Assembly: GCF_003999995.1 (NCBI RefSeq)
Contig: NZ_RJAD01000001.1
Location: forward strand, 1,240,001-1,304,000
DNA from: Microbacterium sulfonylureivorans
GTDB taxonomy: Bacteria > Actinomycetota > Actinomycetes > Actinomycetales > Microbacteriaceae
Direction of reading: 5' to 3'
DNA: 64,000 nt
Shown: piece after piece, positions 59,007-64,000 of the stretch
How the letters are laid out: the number at the start of each line of letters is the position of its first letter
Position numbering within the stretch: the stretch's first letter is position 1
Program-made: the position numbers and the translations under genes
The notes under the pieces: model-generated
Database searches by the model: none
What the model was told of the DNA's origin: nothing
What the model saw: only the letters and a program-made list of their open reading frames with translations

Positions 59007-60662
59007 ATGAAGCGCTGGTTCGTCCTGATCATCCTCGGGGTCTCGCAGTTCGTCATGGTGCTCGACAGCACGGTCATGAACGTGTCGATCTCCACCGTCG
59101 CGGCCGACCTCGGCACCGACATCGGCGGGATGCAGGCGGCGATCACGTTCTACGCGCTGACGATGGCGGCGTTCATGCTCACGGGCGGCAAGCTCGGCGA
59201 CAAGTGGGGTCGCAGCGCGGCGTTCCGGATCGGCTCCGTCGTCTACGGCATCGGATCGCTCACCACCGCTCTCGCCCCGAACCTGACCGTTCTGCTGTTC
59301 GGCTGGTCGCTGGTCGAGGGCCTCGGTGCGATCCTCGTCATCCCGGCGATCGCGGCGCTGGCCGCGATCAACTACACCGGCCGCGACCGGGTCATCGCGT
59401 TCTCGGCGCTGGGCGCGATCACGGGCTTCGCCGCCGCTGCCGGCCCCCTCATCGGCGGACTCATGACCACCTACGCCTCATGGCGCTACGTCTTCGTGGG
59501 CGAGGCGGTCGTCATGGTGCTCGTCCTCATCTTCTCCGGGCGGATCAAGGACATCCCGGGCGACAAGAAGCTGCGCATCGACCTGCTGAGCGTCATCCTC
59601 TCGGCCGCGGGCCTCGCCATCCTCGTCTTCGCGATGCTGCAGAGCAAGACCTGGGGCTGGCTCGTACCGCTCGACCCGCCGGAGATCGGCGGCGTGACGA
59701 TCGCTCCGTTCGGCGTCTCGCCGGTCGCATACCTGATCCTGATCGCGATCATCGTGCTGTGGTGGTTCGTCCGGCGTCAGCAGCACCTCGAGGCGATCGG
59801 GCGCGTGCCGCTCCTCAAGGTCAGCATGCTGCGCATCCCGGCCCTCCGCAGCGGCCTGACGATGTTCCTCGCGCAGTACTTCGCGATCGCGGCGCTCTTC
59901 TTCGTTGTGCCGGTGTACCTGCAGACGATCCTCGGCTACGACGCCCTCCAGACCGGCCTGAAGATCCTGCCGCTGTCGGTGGGGCTCATCATCTTCTCGA
60001 TCATCGGATCCCGGCTGTCGACGGTGCGCTCCGCCCGCAACATCGCGCGCATCGGGCAGTTCACCCTCGGCCTCGGTCTGCTGTTCGTGTTCATCGCAGT
60101 GCAGCCCGACCTCAACGACTGGCTGTTCGCCGCGGGCATGTTCGTGGTCGGCGCAGGCTTCGGCCTGCTCGCGTCGCAGCTCGGCAACGTGAACATGTCG
60201 GCGGTCTCGAAGGACGACACGTCCGAGGTCGGCGGCCTGCAGGGGACCTTCCAGAACCTCGGCTCGTCGTTCGGCACGGCGATCGTGGGCTCCGTGTTCA
60301 TCCTCCTGCTCACGTCCGGGTTCGGCGCGGCCGTGCAGGGCAGCACGACCCTCACCGACGACGTCAAGCAGCAGGTGGCCGAGGCGACGGCGAGCGGCGC
60401 CCCGATCATCTCTCAGCAGCAGGCGGAGCAGGCCGTCCTGGATGCCGGGGGCAGCGAAGAGGTCGCCGCCGAGATCGGGCAGGTCTACGCCGACACGCAG
60501 GTCGACTCCCTGCGCCAGGCCCTGTTCCTCGTCTTCGCGCTGACGCTGATCGCGATCGTGCTCGCTCGCGGACTGCCTGCGACGATCCCCGTCCCGGCCG
60601 AGGCCGGCGAAGCGGCATACGGCCCGGGGGACGACGAGAGGGCTCAGACCGGCGGGGTCTGA
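59007..60662 (+). CDS. MFS transporter, DHA2 family (14 TM), 551 aa
   Basis: MKRWFVLIILGVSQFVMVLD and STVMNVSISTVAADLGTDIG give the DHA2 start; motif A appears as TGGKLGDKWGRSAAFRIG. There are about 14 helices, a Gln/Glu-rich loop near residue 450 and a polar C-terminus. It probably exports drugs or metabolites; the substrate is not apparent. The start is supported by a leaderless geometry. It shares the TCACCC-N5-GGG(T/C)GA promoter with the LuxR-linked cluster. Its 3' end overlaps the convergent gene by 19 nt. Confidence 0.92.
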   Translation: MKRWFVLIILGVSQFVMVLDSTVMNVSISTVAADLGTDIGGMQAAITFYALTMAAFMLTGGKLGDKWGRSAAFRIGSVVYGIGSLTTALAPNLTVLLFGWSLVEGLGAILVIPAIAALAAINYTGRDRVIAFSALGAITGFAAAAGPLIGGLMTTYASWRYVFVGEAVVMVLVLIFSGRIKDIPGDKKLRIDLLSVILSAAGLAILVFAMLQSKTWGWLVPLDPPEIGGVTIAPFGVSPVAYLILIAIIVLWWFVRRQQHLEAIGRVPLLKVSMLRIPALRSGLTMFLAQYFAIAALFFVVPVYLQTILGYDALQTGLKILPLSVGLIIFSIIGSRLSTVRSARNIARIGQFTLGLGLLFVFIAVQPDLNDWLFAAGMFVVGAGFGLLASQLGNVNMSAVSKDDTSEVGGLQGTFQNLGSSFGTAIVGSVFILLLTSGFGAAVQGSTTLTDDVKQQVAEATASGAPIISQQQAEQAVLDAGGSEEVAAEIGQVYADTQVDSLRQALFLVFALTLIAIVLARGLPATIPVPAEAGEAAYGPGDDERAQTGGV

Positions 60663-62059
60663 CACCACGAGATCGACGACCCCGCGAGCGCCACGGCCTC
60701 GGCGCCGTCCGCCAGTTCGAGCACGCGCGTCTCGGTGCGCTCCGGCAGAGGCAGCTGGTACGTGTCGTACGGGTTCACGACCGCGTCCGGTGCGATCAGC
60801 AGCGACGCGTAGCGGGCACTCGGCGACACGCAGACCTGCAGCACGGCATCCGTCTCCGGCACCTCGGTGAGCAGGCGGGTCGCGCCGTCGAGCGCGACGA
60901 GCGTGATGGACGTCCGTCCCGTCGGCGCGCCGTCCGCGTCGAGGACGGCGGCGGTGCGGATCGTCGACCCGTCGGGGAGCGGGGTCACGGTGCTCACGGG
61001 GCCGGGATCCTCGTCGGGCGTGACGAGCGGAGCCTCGGTCGCATCGGTGAGGTCGATGGACACCATGGCGTCGGTCCTCTCGACGACGGCCTCCGAAGAG
61101 CCGCGGGCGATGCCCTCGATCGCCATCGCGGTGCCGAGCGCGGTCGCCCCCTCGCCGCTGGACCCGGCGAGCAGCAGCGATCCGTCGAACGAGAGCAGGA
61201 GGATGCTGTCGGTGTCGGGCACGAAGCGCCACTCCGCGATGCGCGCATCGGCGCCGTCGACCGTGACCGCGGTGGGCTCGGCCTCCGGGTCCTTCAGCGA
61301 CATGGTGAACAGCATGCTCTCGCGGCCACTGTCGGCGGTGAGCTCGGCATCCGAGAACGTGTACCCGATCACGTCGCCGCGGTCCGCGCTCTGCAGATTC
61401 GAGACGAAGCCGTCACCGGGCAGCCGCAGCTCGCGGGGATCGGAGCCGTCCAGGTCGGTCATGATGAGCCCGGCCCGGTCGTCGTCGGTGCGGACGGACA
61501 CGACGAGGTGCGTCGTCGTGGCCCGGAAGTCCTCGATGTGCGGGTGGGTGAACACGGGCTGCGCGTTCTCGCCGGAGAGGTCGGTGCGGAAGATCGTGTC
61601 GCCCTCGGCTCCGCCGCGCTGCAGCAGCTCGATCTCGGCCGCCGGGGTGCGGAACGTCTCCGTGATGGTCGAGGCCGGGCCACCTCCTGCGGGCTCGACG
61701 TCGTCGATCACGACCGTGTACTCGGTGTCGTCCCACAGCGGCAGCGCGAACCGGATGCCCACGCTCCGCCCTGCCGTGTCGACGGCGAACGGCGTCGCCG
61801 GTGTGACGGTGACCTGCTCGGAGGCGACGTCGGCGAGCGACTGCGTGGTGGTGACGATCAGGCGGGAGCCGGATGCCGCGACCGCCGCCGCAGGATCGAC
61901 CTGCACGTCGGTGACCCGGGGTCCCTGGGCGACGGTCGCCGCTGCGCCGGCGAGCCCGACCGCGGCGAGCACCGCCACGACGATGGTGAAGGCTCCCGCG
62001 AAGGCGCGTCCGCGCCGCCGACGGCCGTGCACACGTCGCGTCGCCGGCTCAGTACTCAT
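60644..62059 (-). CDS. Exported or membrane-anchored beta-propeller-like protein, 471 aa
   Basis: A basic N-terminus (RRVHGRRRRGRAFAG) precedes one hydrophobic helix (about 22-46). Then an Ig-like or fibronectin-like segment (50-140, ends AEIELLQRGG) is followed by TolB/WD-type repeats with TDLDGSDPRELRLPGDG and DGSTIRTAAVLDADG. The composition is acidic with no catalytic motif. It overlaps the TIGR03943 gene by 11 nt, so it belongs to the permease/Fur operon, perhaps as an envelope component. Function unknown. Confidence 0.8.
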   Translation of the reverse strand: MSTEPATRRVHGRRRRGRAFAGAFTIVVAVLAAVGLAGAAATVAQGPRVTDVQVDPAAAVAASGSRLIVTTTQSLADVASEQVTVTPATPFAVDTAGRSVGIRFALPLWDDTEYTVVIDDVEPAGGGPASTITETFRTPAAEIELLQRGGAEGDTIFRTDLSGENAQPVFTHPHIEDFRATTTHLVVSVRTDDDRAGLIMTDLDGSDPRELRLPGDGFVSNLQSADRGDVIGYTFSDAELTADSGRESMLFTMSLKDPEAEPTAVTVDGADARIAEWRFVPDTDSILLLSFDGSLLLAGSSGEGATALGTAMAIEGIARGSSEAVVERTDAMVSIDLTDATEAPLVTPDEDPGPVSTVTPLPDGSTIRTAAVLDADGAPTGRTSITLVALDGATRLLTEVPETDAVLQVCVSPSARYASLLIAPDAVVNPYDTYQLPLPERTETRVLELADGAEAVALAGSSISWCQTPPV

Positions 62060-62825
62060 AGGGGTCCTGCGGCTCGGGGATCTCCTCGATCGACGCGGCC
62101 TCGATCTCGAGCGTGCCGCCGGACGACGCGCGCACGGTGCCGGTCACCGTGACCCACTGCCCGGTCTCGGGGATCGGCTCACCCGACACCGGGATGCTCG
62201 CCGGCTGGGCGTCGATCACGCAGTGGGTGATCACGAGCCGCGTGAGGTCGAAGTCCCCGCCCTCACCGGGGGTGACGAACCCCGTCAGCTCGATCGGGTC
62301 GCCGTCGAACGCGTCGGGGTTGGTGGCGGTCGCGAAGACGGTGGCCCACTCGCCGACCCCGAATGTTGACGTGTCTCCGGTCGCCGCGAGGGTGACGGCA
62401 TCCGCTCCGGCGAACAGCGGGGTCGCGCCGACGTCGCGCGACATGGCGAGGTCGGCCGACAGCGATGCGGGTGGCAGCACGAGCGTGAGGACGACGACGC
62501 CGGATGCCGTGACCCCGCCGACCATCGTCGCCGCCGCACCGAGCGGGTGCCGGTGGAGGTCGTGGTCGGCGGGTTCGGCGCCGTGCTCGGAGCCGTGGTC
62601 GTGCCCGTGGTCGGCCTCGGCTCCGAGCGGAAGGGCGAAGGACGCCACCGCGCCGACGAGCGCCACCACGGCCATCGACACCGCGAACCACGTCGAATCG
62701 GGGTTGATGTACAGCCCCAGGCGCCCGGTCACCGCGAGGCCGATCGTGACGACGGCGAGGATCGCGGCGAGCCCGACGCCGAGCCACCGCGTGCTGATCC
62801 AGCCGACCCGCTCCGCGCTACGCAA
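62049..62825 (-). CDS. TIGR03943 family protein (permease partner, YcgQ-like), 258 aa
   Basis: Two N-terminal helices, then a His/Asp-rich cytoplasmic-type loop (GAEADHGHDHGSEHGAEPAD), another helix, and a C-terminal beta domain containing FGVGEWATVFATATNPDAFD and VITHCVIDAQPASIPVSGE, the TIGR03943 signature with a conserved Cys. The His-rich loop suggests metal (zinc) binding. It is encoded with a DUF318 permease on the same strand and overlaps it by 8 nt, as in the Bacillus YcgR-YcgQ pair. Confidence 0.88.
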   Translation of the reverse strand: MRSAERVGWISTRWLGVGLAAILAVVTIGLAVTGRLGLYINPDSTWFAVSMAVVALVGAVASFALPLGAEADHGHDHGSEHGAEPADHDLHRHPLGAAATMVGGVTASGVVVLTLVLPPASLSADLAMSRDVGATPLFAGADAVTLAATGDTSTFGVGEWATVFATATNPDAFDGDPIELTGFVTPGEGGDFDLTRLVITHCVIDAQPASIPVSGEPIPETGQWVTVTGTVRASSGGTLEIEAASIEEIPEPQDPYEY

Positions 62826-63837
62826 GGAGGTTCACCACCGTCCCGATCGCGAAGGCCGACAGCAGCACCACCACGACGATCCCCGCGAGCGTGCGGGTCG
62901 TGAAGGTCGTGCGCATGAGCGCCAGCATCTTGACGTCGATGAGGGGACCGACGAGGAGGAACGCGACGATCGCGCCCGGGGTGAACGTCGAGGCGAACGA
63001 GAGCGCGAAGAACGCGTCGACGTTCGAGCAGATCGACACGACCATCGCGAGCGCCATCATCGCGACGATCGACAGGGCGGGGTTGGACCCGATGGCCACC
63101 AGGGCCTCGCGCGGGATCAGCACCTGCACCGCCCCGGCGAGCGCGGAGCCGATCACGAGCGCCGGCATGACCGCCCGCAGCTCGATCACGAACTGCGCGA
63201 GGCTGCGCCGGCCCTTGCCGCCGGGCTCGTGGACGACGATCTCGCACGTGACGCGGAACCGGTCGGTGAGCAGGGCATCGGGTGACGGATGGCGACTGTA
63301 CAGCCAGCCGATGAGGTTCGCGATGAGGTACCCGCCGACGAGACGAGCGACGAGGATGCCGTCGCTGAAGCCGAACGCCTGATGGGTCGTGATGATGACG
63401 ATCGGGTTCACGATCGGCGCCGCGATGAGGAACGTCATCGTCTCCGGCACGCTGAAGCCGCGCATGAGGAGGCCGCGGGCGAACGGCACGTTGCCGCACT
63501 CGCACACCGGCACGACCATGCCGAGCAGCGACAGCACCGCCCTGCGGGCCCAGGCGCGGCGCGGCATCCACCGCTCGATCACCCCGGGCGGCACCCACAC
63601 CTGCACGGCGATCGACAGGATCACGCCGAGCATCACGAACGGCAGCGACTCGATCAGGACGCTGATCGCGAGAGTCAGCCCGTCCTGCGCGCGGGTGGGG
63701 AGGGATGCCGGGAACAGCGTCGGCGCCAGCCAGTCGACGACGAACAGGGCGAGGACCACCGCCGCGCCGATCGAGAGCGCGACGAGGGTGCGGGCCGTGC
63801 GCGTCGGCGCCGCCGGGCGGAGGTCAGTCCGCGTCAC
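62818..63837 (-). CDS. DUF318/ArsP-type permease (YcgR-like), 339 aa
   Basis: About eight to ten helices; the first helix pair ends ESLPFVMLGVILSIAVQVWV and the cysteine motif VVPVCECGNVPFARGLLMRG is the family hallmark. A second conserved block is VSICSNVDAFFALSFASTFT. The family moves metal(loid)s or small organic arsenicals. Next to a Fur-type gene and TIGR03943, a zinc-linked role is plausible (inference). ATG 63837 overlaps the Fur-type gene by 14 nt. Confidence 0.9.
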   Translation of the reverse strand: MTRTDLRPAAPTRTARTLVALSIGAAVVLALFVVDWLAPTLFPASLPTRAQDGLTLAISVLIESLPFVMLGVILSIAVQVWVPPGVIERWMPRRAWARRAVLSLLGMVVPVCECGNVPFARGLLMRGFSVPETMTFLIAAPIVNPIVIITTHQAFGFSDGILVARLVGGYLIANLIGWLYSRHPSPDALLTDRFRVTCEIVVHEPGGKGRRSLAQFVIELRAVMPALVIGSALAGAVQVLIPREALVAIGSNPALSIVAMMALAMVVSICSNVDAFFALSFASTFTPGAIVAFLLVGPLIDVKMLALMRTTFTTRTLAGIVVVVLLSAFAIGTVVNLLA

Positions 63838-64000
63838 GCTCGTCCTGGGCCTTGGCGCACGAGGCGCAGAGCCCGAAGATGTCGACGATGTGCTCGGCGT
63901 CGCGGAAGCCGTTGCGCTCGGCCGTGCGCTTCGCCCACTGCTCGACGTCCGTCGCCTCGATCTCGACGGTCAGTCCGCAGCTGCGGCAGATCAGGTGGTG
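63824..64000 (-). CDS. Fur family regulator (Zur-like), C-terminal part, cut by window edge
   Basis: The last 58 residues are visible: HHLICRSCGLTVEIEATDVE, ...RDAEHIVDIFGLCASCAKAQ and ERDAD-stop. The CxxC pairs (CRSC, CASC) are structural zinc ligands, and HH is part of the metal-sensing site. The pattern is closer to Zur than to Fur or PerR, but the N-terminus is outside the window. It is the first visible gene of the unit with the permease and TIGR03943 genes. Confidence 0.85.
   Translation of the reverse strand, partial: HHLICRSCGLTVEIEATDVEQWAKRTAERNGFRDAEHIVDIFGLCASCAKAQDERDAD

Noticed and set aside
58946..62152. 1068-codon plus-strand frame across the MFS and exported-protein genes
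   Set aside because: It runs out of frame through one gene and antisense through another, with low-complexity Arg/Asp content and no motif.

Overview
The window is a 64 kb piece of a high-GC actinobacterial chromosome, most likely from Microbacteriaceae and plausibly Microbacterium. This is inferred from gene content and style, not from a database comparison. The pointers are: a dnaK-grpE-dnaJ-hspR operon behind two HAIR operators, an iron-box-controlled heme oxygenase, a ferredoxin-type sulfite reductase, long runs of start/stop-overlapping genes, and many apparently leaderless genes with the -10 box 5-7 nt before ATG or GTG. No prophage, intact insertion sequence or CRISPR array is visible.

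Layout. (1) 1-11.8 kb is a stress or envelope cluster: a MalT-like LuxR regulator, two AI-2E/PerM family permeases, SHOCT and DUF6325 proteins, a large arylsulfatase, a K+ channel-like protein, a DUF998-like membrane protein and a DUF2252 protein. (2) 11.8-16.3 kb holds a broken YjbR/MmcQ gene and the HspR heat-shock operon. (3) 16.3-22.3 kb has two MFS transporters, a small membrane protein and a solute-binding/VWA protein. (4) 22.3-23.9 kb is a divergent pair of histidine-rich MarR-type proteins sharing an operator region. (5) 24.1-36.1 kb is siroheme and sulfur assimilation: a sirohydrochlorin chelatase, then an 11-gene overlapping run (sulfite reductase, cysH, cysD, cysN, a sulfonate/sulfate-type ABC transporter, cobA, ferredoxin-NADP reductase, fdxA and a TrxR-like protein). 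(6) 36.1-41.8 kb is a polyamine-type ABC transporter divergent from a GntR regulator and a Cache protein. (7) 41.8-44.4 kb has an alkylsulfatase remnant, dcd, tRNA-Gly(CCC) and a GntR/membrane-protein pair. (8) 44.4-51.6 kb has an EamA exporter, a serine-hydrolase-like lipoprotein without catalytic residues, DUF2470 plus heme oxygenase, a PIF1-like helicase, a MerR/TrxR-like divergent pair and a membrane-anchored protein. (9) 51.6-59 kb has a CopD-CtaG fusion, the HU protein, a TetR/hydrolase pair, an esterase, rpmB-rpmG-rpsN and 3-methyladenine glycosylase. (10) 59-64 kb has a DHA2 MFS transporter and an overlapping operon of Fur/Zur-type regulator, DUF318 permease, TIGR03943 protein and an exported protein.

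The strongest new signal is a recurring 17-bp inverted repeat, TCACCC-N5-GGGTGA. It lies 22-23 nt upstream of the -10 box of five genes: an AI-2E permease, the small protein next to the LuxR gene, a SHOCT protein, the arylsulfatase, and an MFS transporter 50 kb away. The constant geometry suggests an activator site abutting -35. The MalT-like LuxR regulator encoded among these genes is the obvious candidate, so this may be an undescribed regulon. Other clear operators are three ATGT-N6-ACAT sites between the His-rich regulators, a 24-bp perfect palindrome inside a 19-nt MerR promoter spacer, CATATGGATCCATATG at the polyamine locus, and a DtxR/IdeR-type iron box before heme oxygenase.
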